Origin: Bacteroidota bacterium
GTDB taxonomy: Bacteria > Bacteroidota > Bacteroidia > Chitinophagales > Chitinophagaceae
Direction: 5' to 3'
NCBI GenBank assembly: GCA_005882315.1
Contig: VBAR01000005.1
Span: forward strand, 62,001-126,000
Length of the DNA: 64,000 bases
Part shown: one piece after another, positions 32,551-41,190 of the stretch
Layout of the letters: each line of letters begins with the position of its first letter
How positions within the stretch are numbered: position 1 is the first letter of the stretch
Program-made: the position numbers and the translations under genes
The notes under the pieces: generated by a model
The model's input: the letters and a program-made list of their open reading frames with translations, nothing else
Databases searched by the model: none
What the model was told of the DNA's origin: nothing

Positions 32551-33549
32551 TTATAGGTTGTGTAAAAAATCCATTGTATTCACCCCATCGGCAAAATCAT
32601 CCAACCCGGGAAATTGTGCCTGGCCGAAGGGAACAAAATCCTTGCCTACGATGCACTGCAGATCCTGGCTCATATTCAATGTGGCTTTCACAGAATCCAG
32701 GTCAGAATAGAATTCATAGTTCAACTGGCTGATAGGCGAAAAGATAGAAGACTCCTGCACAAGGAGGAGTGAGCTATTACTCATGTAATATTTACTATTC
32801 AGAATATGGATAGCGAGGTTATAATCATAATTGTTTTTGTATTTATAATGATCGGCCAGCCAGTTGTACTTCTTAAAACTTTCGAGTAAGGGAATAAAAT
32901 CATAACCTTCCGGAACATAGATCTTGGTCACATTCCTGCAGCCCAAACCAAAAAACAGGTACACATCATCTGCCAATTTTTCAAGTTCGGCGGTGGTCTC
33001 ATTGCCGGAAAGTATTGCGACTGAAGTTTTATTACGGCGGATAATATGGGAGTACTTACCAAAATAATATTCGAAATAACGGGAGCTATTATTACTGCCT
33101 GTGGCAATATAGGCATCACAGCCTTTCAGCATTTCTTCAAACCTGATAAAAGAAGATGTCTCTGGTTCCCATTCAATGAGTTTATCTGTAAGATGTTTAA
33201 TTAGCGTTTCATCCTTTGATGATAATTTTATTAAAGCCTTATGTCCGCTTATGAATACTGCAAGCAGATCATGAAAGCCGACCATTGGAATATTACCTGC
33301 CATGATTATTCCAACCATCTTTGGGTTTTCAAGGGTTGATTTCAGATCATACGCTTTTGCCCATTGTTCAAGTAAATCCTTCTGCAAAAAACGCCGGGCT
33401 ATATTTTCTGAAGCGAGGTTGGTAAATTCAGGGATGAACCAACCATTGACGTGACCGGCTTTTATTTTGGCTTCAGCCCACTGTTCGTTGCCCGATAAAA
33501 TATATTCTCCCAGTCTTGATAATAAATTAATCCTGTATTGTAAATTCAT
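32551..33549 (-). CDS. Acyl-CoA reductase, LuxC family
   Basis: 332 residues. The aldehyde-dehydrogenase-like LuxC fold is recognisable from NPKMVGIIMAGNIPMVGFHDLLAVFISGHKALIKLSSKD and the region around Cys204 (FFGLGCRNVTKIYVP), the probable acyl-thioester nucleophile. LuxC-type enzymes reduce acyl-CoA or acyl-ACP to aldehydes with NAD(P)H. No lux genes are nearby, so bioluminescence is not implied. The enzyme may supply aldehydes for lipid or secondary metabolism. It is divergently arranged with a ferredoxin gene. A minus-strand TAAATTTG lies at 33573-33580, 23 nt before its start. Confidence 0.85.
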   Translation of the reverse strand: MNLQYRINLLSRLGEYILSGNEQWAEAKIKAGHVNGWFIPEFTNLASENIARRFLQKDLLEQWAKAYDLKSTLENPKMVGIIMAGNIPMVGFHDLLAVFISGHKALIKLSSKDETLIKHLTDKLIEWEPETSSFIRFEEMLKGCDAYIATGSNNSSRYFEYYFGKYSHIIRRNKTSVAILSGNETTAELEKLADDVYLFFGLGCRNVTKIYVPEGYDFIPLLESFKKYNWLADHYKYKNNYDYNLAIHILNSKYYMSNSSLLLVQESSIFSPISQLNYEFYSDLDSVKATLNMSQDLQCIVGKDFVPFGQAQFPGLDDFADGVNTMDFLHNL

Positions 33550-33608
33550 TCCTGTATTTTATATTTGAGGCACAAATTTAGTTTGCAACCCCTTTAAATA
33601 AATTTTTT

Positions 33609-33956
33609 ATGGCAATCAAGATTACTGAAGAATGTATAAACTGCGGCGCCTGCGAGCCCGAATGTCCAAACAATGCGATTTATGAAGGTGGCGTGGAATG
33701 GGCCGTAAGTGATGGTACAACTGTAAAAGGTTCTTATACATTGATGGACGGCACAGTTGTAGATGCAGATCAGAAAAATGCCCCCGTATCAAATGATATT
33801 TACTATATCACACCCAATAAATGCACAGAATGCCAGGGTTTTCATGAAGAACCTCAGTGTGCTGCTGTTTGCCCTGTAGATTGTTGTGTACCCGATGAAA
33901 TGTACCAGGAAACAGTTGATGATTTACTGGCTAAAAAAGGAAAGTTGCACATTTAA
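33609..33956 (+). CDS. 2x[4Fe-4S]-type ferredoxin
   Basis: 115 residues. Cluster one uses CxxCxxCxxxC at Cys9, 12, 15 and 19 ([14 protein letters not shown]), and cluster two uses the CxxC-x8-CxxxCP pattern at Cys72, 75, 84 and 88 ([19 protein letters not shown]). A 50-residue insertion separates the two halves, as in ferredoxins of the Bacteroidota and Chlorobi. It is a low-potential electron carrier in the cytoplasm. The divergent acyl-CoA reductase gene and the presence of ispH nearby are possible uses (inference). Confidence 0.93.
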   Translation: MAIKITEECINCGACEPECPNNAIYEGGVEWAVSDGTTVKGSYTLMDGTVVDADQKNAPVSNDIYYITPNKCTECQGFHEEPQCAAVCPVDCCVPDEMYQETVDDLLAKKGKLHI

Positions 33957-33994
33957 TTTGTGCTTTTCGTGTGCAAAAGAATCAAGACTTAAAG

Positions 33995-34025
33995 TTGTCA
34001 ATGCCTTTTTGAGTTAATACCTTTA
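33995..34025 (+). promoter_or_regulatory. Promoter-like element upstream of the candidate small RNA
   Basis: TTG (33995-33997), 20 nt, then TACCTTTA (34018-34025), one base from the Bacteroidota -7 consensus TAnnTTTG. It lies downstream of the ferredoxin gene and points toward three consecutive hairpins. Confidence 0.45.
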
Positions 34026-34026
34026 G

Positions 34027-34135
34027 TACAGGTTAAAATATATAATGTAGCGGCGATAAGCCGCAATTAAAATGGCGGGTGATATTTCCCGTCAGTAAAA
34101 AGGTGAGGGCAACACAGTCTTCACCTTTCTTATTT
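34027..34135 (+). ncRNA. Candidate structured small RNA between ferredoxin and ddl
   Basis: About 105 nt with no ORF contains three successive hairpins. GCGGC/GCCGC is at 34050-34064 with a GATAA loop, GGCGGG/CCCGTC at about 34074-34093, and AAAGGTGA/TCACCTTT at 34099-34128 followed by CTTATTTAG. A promoter-like element precedes it by the right distance. The rest of 33957-34276 holds the ddl leader and a half-copy of a palindromic repeat (GCAGGCAGGTCT at 34159-34170). No match to a known RNA family is recognised. Confidence 0.4.
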
Positions 34136-34276
34136 AGCTTCTATCCCCATTCTCCATAGCAGGCAGGTCTAAAAAGACGTAAGAAACAGCTTATTATAAA
34201 TTTATTTTAGCAATTCAGGTTTCCCAGTCTTGGTTTTTTAGTGAATATTTGTGCATCCAAAATCACACACTATTCC

Positions 34277-35254
34277 ATGAAGAAAAAAATAGCTCTTGTC
34301 ACAGGTGGCTTTTCCGGGGAGGCACAGATTTCTTATAAAAGTGCAGTTACCATTGATAAAAACCTTGACCGGGAAAAATTCGAAGTATATAAAATTGATA
34401 TCAACCCACAAGGTTGGTTTTATGATTTGCCGGATGGCAGTAAGACAGAGATCAATAAGAACGATTTTTCACTTAATATCAATGGGAAGAAAATAAATTT
34501 TGATGCTGTGTTCATTGGCATGCACGGCACACCCGGAGAGGATGGAAAACTGCCAGGCTTTTTTGATACGTTGAAGATCCCTTACACTTGTTGTGATGCA
34601 GCAACATCTGCTATTACTTTTAATAAAAGATATACTGTTGCGGTTGCCAAAATGGGTGGCATCAATGTTGCTGAATCAGTTCACCTGTTCCGTCATACTG
34701 CCTATAATACCAGTGAAATTTTAAACAAACTGAAACTGCCGGTATTTGTAAAGCCCAATAATGGCGGCAGCAGTATTGGCATGAGCAAAGTGCATAAGCC
34801 AGAAGATCTTGAAGAAGCAATAGAAAAAGCATTTAAAGAAGATGACCAGGTATTGGTAGAGCAAATGGTGAAAGGAAGAGAATTTACAGTTGGCGTTTTT
34901 AAATCAAAAGGCGAAATAACCGTATTGCCGATCACTGAAGTGATGACAGAAAAAGATTTTTTTGATTTTGAAGCAAAATACCAGGGAAAATCATCTGAGG
35001 TAACGCCTGCTGAAATTGATGAATCGGTTGCAAATAAGATTCGCAATGCGGCAAAAAAAATTTACCAGGTTCTTAACTGTCGGGGAGTGGTGAGGATCGA
35101 TTTTATATACAATGAAGAGGTCGGCGAACCGTTTATGCTGGAAGTAAATACTATTCCGGGACAAACTGATGCAAGCATTATACCCCAGCAAGTAAAGAGT
35201 CTTGGCTGGGACCTGAAAGATTTTTATTCAAAACTGGTAGAAGAAATTTTATAA
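34277..35254 (+). CDS. ddl: D-alanine--D-alanine ligase
   Basis: 325 residues from ATG at 34277 (MKKKIALVTGGFSGEAQISYKSAV). A start at 34241 would add 12 residues unlike the family. The ATP-grasp architecture is complete: N-terminal GGxSxE motif, IGMHGTPGEDGKLPGFFDTLKIPYT, VKPNNGGSSIGMSKV, VEQMVKGREFTVGV, and the Mg-binding C-terminus with RIDFIYNE and MLEVNTIPGQT. It joins two D-alanines for the peptidoglycan stem peptide in the cytoplasm. It is the first gene of an operon with PASTA and rhodanese genes, with gaps of 14 and 10 nt. Confidence 0.96.
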   Translation: MKKKIALVTGGFSGEAQISYKSAVTIDKNLDREKFEVYKIDINPQGWFYDLPDGSKTEINKNDFSLNINGKKINFDAVFIGMHGTPGEDGKLPGFFDTLKIPYTCCDAATSAITFNKRYTVAVAKMGGINVAESVHLFRHTAYNTSEILNKLKLPVFVKPNNGGSSIGMSKVHKPEDLEEAIEKAFKEDDQVLVEQMVKGREFTVGVFKSKGEITVLPITEVMTEKDFFDFEAKYQGKSSEVTPAEIDESVANKIRNAAKKIYQVLNCRGVVRIDFIYNEEVGEPFMLEVNTIPGQTDASIIPQQVKSLGWDLKDFYSKLVEEIL

Positions 35255-35268
35255 ACGAAAATAACAGA

Positions 35269-36075
35269 GTGCTAAAACAAATCACACATCGTCCACTTTG
35301 GGTAAACCTGCTCGTTGGTCTATTATTGATCATAGGAGTTTTCACAGTGTTTATTTTGTCATTGAACTGGCTCACCAATCATGGCAAATCAAAAACTATA
35401 CCCGCTGTAGTAGGAAAAAATTTCGATGAAGCAATGGATATCCTGAAAAAGCAGGGCTTTGATGTGACGGTACAGGATTCCATTTATGTTGATACGCTTC
35501 CGAAATTTACCGTCATCAAACAATTTCCATCTCCTGATGCAGTCGTGAAAGTAAACCGGAATGTTTATATCACAGTAAACCGTGCTGTTCCCCCAATGGT
35601 TGAAATGCCTAACCTTGTTAATTATAGTTTTCGCAGTGCTGAAATGGGTTTAAAAAATAATAATCTAAGGTTGGGAGATACAACCTTCAAACCGAGATTT
35701 GACAAGCATACAGTCATGGAACAATGGTATAATGGGGCGCCTATTGCGCCGGGTACAAAGATCAGGATGGGAAGTAAGATCGATCTTGTGCTTGCAAGTG
35801 GTGTCGGCAACCTTGAGTTTTCGGTTCCAGATTTAAGAGGACTGAGTTATGGACAAGCTAAAGGAATGCTGGAATCAAATGGACTCGTCATTGAATTGAT
35901 GCAGGTTGATGCAGATATAACCGATACTATGAATGCCTTCATTTATAAACAGGAGCCTTCACAATTTGATGATGAAGGCAAAAAGATCAAAATCAGGTCA
36001 GGCCAAATGATGAATGTGTGGCTTAGTAGGGAAAGAATAGTTATTGACACGGCGACCAAACAACTACCACTTTAA
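35269..36075 (+). CDS. Membrane-anchored PASTA domain protein
   Basis: 268 residues from GTG at 35269. A single transmembrane helix (about 12-34) follows a short basic N-terminus. The exported part has three PASTA domains (about 45-110, 112-180 and 185-258) with the typical openings TIPAVVGKNFDEAMDILKKQGF, MVEMPNLVNYSFRSAEMGL and FSVPDLRGLSYGQAKGMLESNG. PASTA domains bind peptidoglycan-related ligands in kinases and penicillin-binding proteins. Here there is no kinase domain. Its position right after ddl suggests a cell-wall role (inference). A similar gene pair is common in Bacteroidota. Confidence 0.92.
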   Translation: MLKQITHRPLWVNLLVGLLLIIGVFTVFILSLNWLTNHGKSKTIPAVVGKNFDEAMDILKKQGFDVTVQDSIYVDTLPKFTVIKQFPSPDAVVKVNRNVYITVNRAVPPMVEMPNLVNYSFRSAEMGLKNNNLRLGDTTFKPRFDKHTVMEQWYNGAPIAPGTKIRMGSKIDLVLASGVGNLEFSVPDLRGLSYGQAKGMLESNGLVIELMQVDADITDTMNAFIYKQEPSQFDDEGKKIKIRSGQMMNVWLSRERIVIDTATKQLPL

Positions 36076-36085
36076 AAGAATTTAT

Positions 36086-36400
36086 ATGAACAACATTACA
36101 GTTGAAGAATTGAAGGCCCGGATGGATGCAGGCGAAAAAGTTAACCTTATCGATTGCCGTGAGCCGGATGAATATGCTGAATTCAATATCGGTGGTAAAT
36201 TATTACCATTAGGCATGATCCAATCTATGCAGACTGAAGAAATCGATGATTTGAAAGATGAAGAGGTAATTGTTCATTGTCGCAGCGGCAAACGCAGCGT
36301 TACTGCCTGTATGTTTTTAGAAACACTCGGTTTCTCCAATACTGTAAACGTTGTTGGCGGTGTGCTGGATTGGCAGACGAAATTTGGTAGTGGAAAATAA
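36086..36400 (+). CDS. Rhodanese-like single-domain sulfurtransferase
   Basis: 104 residues from ATG at 36086. An earlier in-frame ATG at 36044 lies inside the PASTA gene and is not needed. The domain has NLIDCREPDEYAEFNI and the active-site loop VHCRSGKRS with catalytic Cys65, followed by VVGGVLDWQTKFG. It should carry persulfide sulfur in the cytoplasm. It is the last gene of the ddl operon, 10 nt after the PASTA gene. Confidence 0.93.
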   Translation: MNNITVEELKARMDAGEKVNLIDCREPDEYAEFNIGGKLLPLGMIQSMQTEEIDDLKDEEVIVHCRSGKRSVTACMFLETLGFSNTVNVVGGVLDWQTKFGSGK

Positions 36401-36401
36401 T

Positions 36402-36441
36402 TAGTCGCTAGTCAGCGGTCAATGGTTTTGACTAACGACTA
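36402..36441. terminator. Near-perfect 13-bp hairpin between convergent genes
   Basis: Arms at 36402-36414 (TAGTCGCTAGTCA) and 36429-36441 (TGACTAACGACTA) pair at 12 of 13 positions with a 14-nt loop. It starts right after the rhodanese stop and lies before the stop of the TonB receptor gene, so it probably terminates both transcripts. Confidence 0.6.
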
Positions 36442-36453
36442 TCTATTTCTATC

Positions 36454-38622
36454 TCAGAATTTAAAATTCACTGAGATCATAAAATTTCTTCCCGCCATCG
36501 GAAAATAATAATTCTCTGTTGTCATACTTCCTCCATAGATATAACTGAATGTATAGCCATTCGGTTCGTATTTTTCATCCAGGATATTATTCAGTTGAAA
36601 AATGAAACTGGTTTCAAGCCGATGGCTATCGGCTTTCTTTTTGCCTTTTATAGTGTAGATCGTTCTGAGATCCTGGGTATAAAATCCATCAAGTTTGCGG
36701 GCATCATTTGAAGTATTATCAAGATACTGCTTGCTTACGACTTTAAACGGCAAGCTGATCTCCCAGTTTTCCATAGGTAAAATATTAAGTGAACCGCCAC
36801 TCACTACAGAAGGCGATAAGGCAATATCTGGTGAGGAGTAATTATATGTTTGTTGCCCGCCATTATCATAATCATCTACATACTCAGTAAAATTCTCAAC
36901 TTTGTTTTTGCTTAACGCAATATTTGCAGTTGCATTTATCCATTTATTAAACTTATAAGCCCCTTGTATTTCGATGCCTTTCCGATAGCTTTCTGGAATA
37001 TTTGTTCTTGTATAAGCGCCAACGTCATTTATTTTTCCTGAAAGTACCAACTGGTCCTTATAGCTCATGTAATAAATATTTGCTGATATATTCCATTTCA
37101 GTTTTACGAATTCTGCGCCTGCTTCCCAATCATACAATTTTTCTGGTTTGGGTTGTTGTATTTCGCTTGCTTCAAAATCATCCCTGTTCGGTTCTTTATT
37201 GGCTACTGCAAATGATAAGTAGCCTTTCCATTTATTCTTATTGAAACTGATACCGGCTTTTGGATTAAAAAAACTGTAACCATTATTAATGATCAGTGTT
37301 GGGTTATCTCTAAATCCGTTGATATCATAGTTCACCTGCCGGAATTGCAGATCATAAAAGAAGTGCCAGTAGTCGGCAAACCGTGTTTGTTGTTTTAGGT
37401 AAATATTAAAATCCTTTTTTACGGCATCGAGGTCATAGTAATTTTTTATATAAGGCAATCCTTCTTCTGCCCATATTACTTTTCCGAAATGATTTCCGTC
37501 GTACTGTGTAACAGCACCTCCTAATGTGATATCGCTTGCTTTGTCTTTATAATTTAATGAAAAGATGTTTCCATAATAATCATTATCCAGCCACAATTGC
37601 CTCACTAGATCCGAAGTGGTTGTATTCATGTCAGGATAGGGGAGATCATAATCAGCATAATCTTCGTCAGCCTTGTACTGTTCGTAGTAACCTTTACCTT
37701 TTATCAAAAACAAAGCAGTACTGAAATTGAATTTTGAAGAGAATTTATGATTGAAAAAAAATTGGTAATGGTCCTGTTTATAATTATCTGTTTCATTATC
37801 GTAAGGCTCGTTGGGTCGTTCGGTGCCTGCATAGTTAACAGTACGGTTACCTGCAATTAGATCCGCTTCAGAAATTCCATACCATGCCTGGTAAGTTTTT
37901 TCTTTACCTGAAAAAATATTTAAACGTAGCGAAGACTTCTTATTGATATAAGCAGTGGAAAAATAAATTGATTTCAGGTTACTGGAAGCCCTGTCAATAA
38001 AACCATCACTGCTGATCCTTGAAAGCCGAAGGTCGGTGGTAAAATGGCCGGCTATTAATCCGCTTCCGATTTTCAATGTATTTTTAAAACTATTAAATGA
38101 ACCTGCAGAGTTATTCAACTCAAAATAAGGTTTATCATTTACCTCGTTTGTGCTGAAGTTGATTGAAGCACCAAATGCTCCTGCGCCGTTTGAAGAGGTG
38201 CCAACACCTCTTTGAATCTGCACACTTCCGGTTGATGAACTGAAATCAGGCAGGTCAACAAAAAAACTTCCCTGACTTTCTGCATCATTGAACGGAACTC
38301 CATTCAGTGTAACATTAATTCTTGATGCGTCAGTACCACGGATGCGGATGCCTGTATAACCAATACCATTACCGGCATCTGAGTTTACAACTACTCCGGG
38401 AGTTTGATTCAGCAAGAAAGGGATATCAACGCCGGTATTAATTTTTTCCAATGTCTTTTTTGAGATATTGGATTTTGTGAAAGGAGAATTTTCTCCGGCA
38501 CGGATGGCCCTAACTTCTACTGGTGTCAGTAAATAAAAACTGTCTTGTGTGATCTCTTTTTCCTGGGAGTTGACAAACTGTGACAGGCAAACTGAAATGA
38601 TAAAAGATGCAATCCTCTTCAT
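36454..38622 (-). CDS. TonB-dependent outer-membrane receptor under thiamine control
   Basis: 722 residues with a signal peptide (MKRIASFIISVCLSQFVNS), a plug domain (LTPVEVRAIRAGENSPF through VQIQRGVGTSSNGAGAFGASINFSTNEV, about 30-170) and a 22-strand barrel rich in aromatic girdle residues, ending with NFMISVNFKF. The last phenylalanine is typical of BAM substrates. A TPP riboswitch lies in its leader, so the receptor is probably the thiamine (or thiamine precursor) importer Omr1 predicted for Bacteroidota (established family knowledge plus inference). No inner-membrane PnuT gene is adjacent. It is monocistronic. Confidence 0.93.
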   Translation of the reverse strand: MKRIASFIISVCLSQFVNSQEKEITQDSFYLLTPVEVRAIRAGENSPFTKSNISKKTLEKINTGVDIPFLLNQTPGVVVNSDAGNGIGYTGIRIRGTDASRINVTLNGVPFNDAESQGSFFVDLPDFSSSTGSVQIQRGVGTSSNGAGAFGASINFSTNEVNDKPYFELNNSAGSFNSFKNTLKIGSGLIAGHFTTDLRLSRISSDGFIDRASSNLKSIYFSTAYINKKSSLRLNIFSGKEKTYQAWYGISEADLIAGNRTVNYAGTERPNEPYDNETDNYKQDHYQFFFNHKFSSKFNFSTALFLIKGKGYYEQYKADEDYADYDLPYPDMNTTTSDLVRQLWLDNDYYGNIFSLNYKDKASDITLGGAVTQYDGNHFGKVIWAEEGLPYIKNYYDLDAVKKDFNIYLKQQTRFADYWHFFYDLQFRQVNYDINGFRDNPTLIINNGYSFFNPKAGISFNKNKWKGYLSFAVANKEPNRDDFEASEIQQPKPEKLYDWEAGAEFVKLKWNISANIYYMSYKDQLVLSGKINDVGAYTRTNIPESYRKGIEIQGAYKFNKWINATANIALSKNKVENFTEYVDDYDNGGQQTYNYSSPDIALSPSVVSGGSLNILPMENWEISLPFKVVSKQYLDNTSNDARKLDGFYTQDLRTIYTIKGKKKADSHRLETSFIFQLNNILDEKYEPNGYTFSYIYGGSMTTENYYFPMAGRNFMISVNFKF

Positions 38623-38638
38623 TTTAAAAAAATTTGTT

Positions 38639-38657
38639 GTTCCGTTATAAACGGGAC
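38639..38657 (-). promoter_or_regulatory. Hairpin next to the TonB receptor start, possible riboswitch expression platform
   Basis: On the minus strand GTCCCGT pairs with ACGGAAC (one wobble) around TATAA, followed by AACAAATTTTTTT and then the ATG at 38622. It could end transcription or mask the start when the upstream TPP aptamer is occupied. Whether it competes with the aptamer is not resolved here. Confidence 0.35.
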
Positions 38658-38714
38658 AGATTAATTAAATAAATAAAGAGGGAAATGCTGTTAAGAAAGG
38701 AGATAACATAACGA

Positions 38715-38808
38715 TCTATCCTTCCCTGCGCAGGCATTACCCTGATCAGGTCTTACGGGTATTTCTCAGCCGTCCGGCCAATTGGCGGACAGCACCCCGG
38801 GAACACTG
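38715..38808 (-). promoter_or_regulatory. TPP riboswitch (THI element)
   Basis: Read on the minus strand it contains the invariant THI-box pieces in order: CCCGGGGTGCT, a P3 arm, GGCTGAGAAATACCC, ACCTGATCAGGGTAATGCC and GCGCAGGGAA. P1 closes with TTCC (38803-38800) against GGAA. It lies about 100 nt upstream of the TonB receptor ATG. TPP binding normally lowers expression of downstream thiamine uptake or synthesis genes. Confidence 0.97.
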
Positions 38809-38924
38809 AAACTAAAAGCTTTTAGCTTTTTTAAAGAACTGGTGCAAAAATAAAGAGGAAAAATCTTTTAGAGGGTGTAACTTTTCTACGCCACCCTTCG
38901 TATTATACAAAAAAACCAGGGTTT

Positions 38925-39644
38925 ATGAAAAAAGTTATCTTATCCTTTCTGTTATTGACAGGTATTTTAGTTTCCATTTTGGGTCAGGAGGTTATCAATG
39001 ATGCTAACGCATCCACAAGAAATGTCAGTGGTTTTCATGGCGTTGACGTAGCTACAGGCATCACATTGATTCTTACAGAAGGTTCTGAAGAAGCTGTTGC
39101 TGTCAGTGCATCCACAACAGAGTTTCGTGATAAAATAGTGACTGAAGTGGTAAACGGCATTTTGAAAATTCATTATGAAACAAAAACAGGATCCATCAAC
39201 AAGAAATATGAAAACAAAAGGCTTAAAGCCTATGTTTCTTATAAAAGCCTCGATTATTTGGCAGTAACTACTGGTGCTGAACTAAGGATCAAAGGGGTTT
39301 TTAAATCTCCAACACTTGATTTAAAAGCTAATACCGGTGGAATTGTTAATGGAGAAGTAAATATTACAACACTTAAAGTAGATCAGAATACAGGCTCCCG
39401 AATTACACTAAGTGGTCAAGTTGATAAACTTGAAGCTGAGGGTGATACAGGAAGCAGGTTTTTGGGAGAAGAACTTGCAACATCATCATGTGATATAACT
39501 GTAAGCACCGGGGCAGGTGTACATATAAGTGTTCAAAAAGAAATGAATGTAAAGGCCAATACAGGTGGTTATGTAAAGTACAAAGGTGAAGCTGGTATCA
39601 GGGATATAAAAACAAATACGGGTGGTCATGTAAGCCGCATTTAA
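38925..39644 (+). CDS. DUF2807 head-GIN domain protein, first of three tandem paralogues
   Basis: 239 residues with a signal peptide (MKKVILSFLLLTGILVSILG). The body is a right-handed beta-helix-like DUF2807 domain with NVSGFHGVDVATGITLILTEGSEEAVAVSAS near the N-terminus and short repeats carrying TNTGG, TGSR and TGAG motifs where the next copy has ASGGSD. The protein is probably periplasmic or surface-exposed; DUF2807 is annotated as a putative autotransporter adhesin head without biochemical proof. Two paralogues follow at 24 and 20 nt, indicating one operon. Confidence 0.87.
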   Translation: MKKVILSFLLLTGILVSILGQEVINDANASTRNVSGFHGVDVATGITLILTEGSEEAVAVSASTTEFRDKIVTEVVNGILKIHYETKTGSINKKYENKRLKAYVSYKSLDYLAVTTGAELRIKGVFKSPTLDLKANTGGIVNGEVNITTLKVDQNTGSRITLSGQVDKLEAEGDTGSRFLGEELATSSCDITVSTGAGVHISVQKEMNVKANTGGYVKYKGEAGIRDIKTNTGGHVSRI

Positions 39645-39668
39645 TTATTCAACTCCAAATTTTAAATC

Positions 39669-40388
39669 ATGAAAAAACTTATAGGAATAGTTACTGCGGC
39701 GTTCTTAACAATATCGGCATCGGCACAAACAACAATTAGCGATGCCAATGCAGTTGAAAGAAAAGTAAGTGGGTTTCATGCCGTTCATATTGCAAGTGGC
39801 ATTGATCTCTATCTCAGCCAGGGCAATGAGGCTGTCGCCGTAAGTGCATCAGAAACGAAATACCGGGATAAAATAAGAACTGAAGTGAAGGATGGTGTAT
39901 TGAAAATATGGTATGAACACGAGGAAGGTAATATTCGTATTTCGTGGGGCAATCACAAAATGAAGGCCTATGTATCTGCAAAAACATTGGATGGTTTAGT
40001 TGCATCGGGTGGTTCAGATGTGATCGTGGATGGAACTTTCAAAACTGATAAACTTGACCTCAAGGTATCGGGTGGCAGTGATTTTAAAGGAAGGGTTGAG
40101 GCAAGCGAAGTAAAAGCAGATGCAAGTGGCGGCTCTGATATTATTATTTCAGGCTCTGCAAAATCAATTCATATTGAAGCAAGTGGCGGCAGTGATTTTA
40201 AGGGATCTGATCTGGTTGTTGAAAACTGTTATATAGATGCCAGTGGTGGTAGCGATGTCTCTATTACAGTAAATAAAGAATTAACCGTTGATGCTACCGG
40301 TGGGAGTGATGTCCGTTATAAAGGAACAGGCCTGATCCGTGAAATAAAAAGCAGCGGTGGCGGCAGTGTAAAGAAAATTTCAAAATAA
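39669..40388 (+). CDS. DUF2807 head-GIN domain protein, second of three tandem paralogues
   Basis: 239 residues with a signal peptide (MKKLIGIVTAAFLTISASAQ). The domain starts with VERKVSGFHAVHIASGIDLYLSQGNEAVAVSAS. The repeats carry ASGGSD or SGGSDF almost every 15-20 residues, consistent with short turns of a beta helix. The motif differs from the flanking copies (TNTGG-type in copy 1, SGASD in copy 3), so the repeat loops have diversified while the scaffold stayed the same. Confidence 0.88.
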   Translation: MKKLIGIVTAAFLTISASAQTTISDANAVERKVSGFHAVHIASGIDLYLSQGNEAVAVSASETKYRDKIRTEVKDGVLKIWYEHEEGNIRISWGNHKMKAYVSAKTLDGLVASGGSDVIVDGTFKTDKLDLKVSGGSDFKGRVEASEVKADASGGSDIIISGSAKSIHIEASGGSDFKGSDLVVENCYIDASGGSDVSITVNKELTVDATGGSDVRYKGTGLIREIKSSGGGSVKKISK

Positions 40389-40408
40389 GTTTTAAATTAT
40401 TAACGAAT

Positions 40409-41137
40409 ATGAAAAAGTTTTCAATAGCAATTGCAGGGTTATTTTTTTCAATGCTGTCAATTGGTCAGAGAATAAATGATGCGAATGCCGAAATAAGGGA
40501 AGCAAAGAATTTTCATGCTATAAAACTTTCCAGTGCATTTGATGTGTATATCACACAAGGCAATGAAGAATCTGTTGCTGTGAGTGCTTCTGATGTGAAA
40601 TACAGAAATGAAATTGAAGTGAAAGTAGAAGGAGGTGTTTTGTTCATCGGATTAAAAAAATCCAGCTGGACAAAAAAATGGAATGGTAGCAAAATGAAAC
40701 TCCGTGCTTATATTTCTTTTAAAAGCATTGATAAGCTGGATGTTTCAGGCGCATGTGATGTTTCCATACAGGGAAAAATAAAGGAGGAGAATCTCAAAAT
40801 AGTATTAAGCGGCGCCAGCGATATAAGGGCAAAAGAGGGAGAGTTTGATGTACAAAAAATGAATATTGATCTGAGTGGTGCTTCAGATATGACAGTAACA
40901 GGATCGGCTTCTAATTTAAATATTAAAGCAAGCGGTGCCAGCTCATTCAAGGGTTATGATTTTAAAACAGATTATTGTGATGCCGATATAAGCGGTGCAA
41001 GCAGTATAAAAATTACAGTAAACAAAGAATTATCTGCCAGGGCAAGTGGTGCCAGCGATCTAAGATACCAGGGTGATGGATTGATACGTGATATCAAAAC
41101 AAATGGTGCAAGTAGTGTATCAAGAAACAGATCTTAG
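40409..41137 (+). CDS. DUF2807 head-GIN domain protein, third of three tandem paralogues
   Basis: 242 residues with a signal peptide (MKKFSIAIAGLFFSMLSIGQ). It starts with IREAKNFHAIKLSSAFDVYITQGNEESVAVSAS and has loops built on SGASD/SGASS. It shares the IRDIK-NG-S-x-S ending with the others. It is the last gene of the triplet, followed by a strong bidirectional terminator. Confidence 0.88.
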   Translation: MKKFSIAIAGLFFSMLSIGQRINDANAEIREAKNFHAIKLSSAFDVYITQGNEESVAVSASDVKYRNEIEVKVEGGVLFIGLKKSSWTKKWNGSKMKLRAYISFKSIDKLDVSGACDVSIQGKIKEENLKIVLSGASDIRAKEGEFDVQKMNIDLSGASDMTVTGSASNLNIKASGASSFKGYDFKTDYCDADISGASSIKITVNKELSARASGASDLRYQGDGLIRDIKTNGASSVSRNRS

Positions 41138-41152
41138 CTATTAAAAACTAAT

Positions 41153-41187
41153 AAAAAGAAAGGGTTCCAGTGGAACCCTTTCTTTTT
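41153..41187. terminator. Long perfect bidirectional terminator
   Basis: Arms at 41153-41168 and 41172-41187 pair perfectly over 16 bp with a 3-nt loop (AGT). A and T runs flank the GGGTTCC core. It lies between the third DUF2807 gene and the convergent lipocalin-like gene. Confidence 0.92.
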
Positions 41188-41190
41188 ATT

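Noticed and set aside
32551-33956. Bioluminescence locus because of the LuxC homologue
   Set aside because: No luxA, luxB, luxD or luxE genes are nearby; the LuxC family is widespread in non-luminous Bacteroidota.
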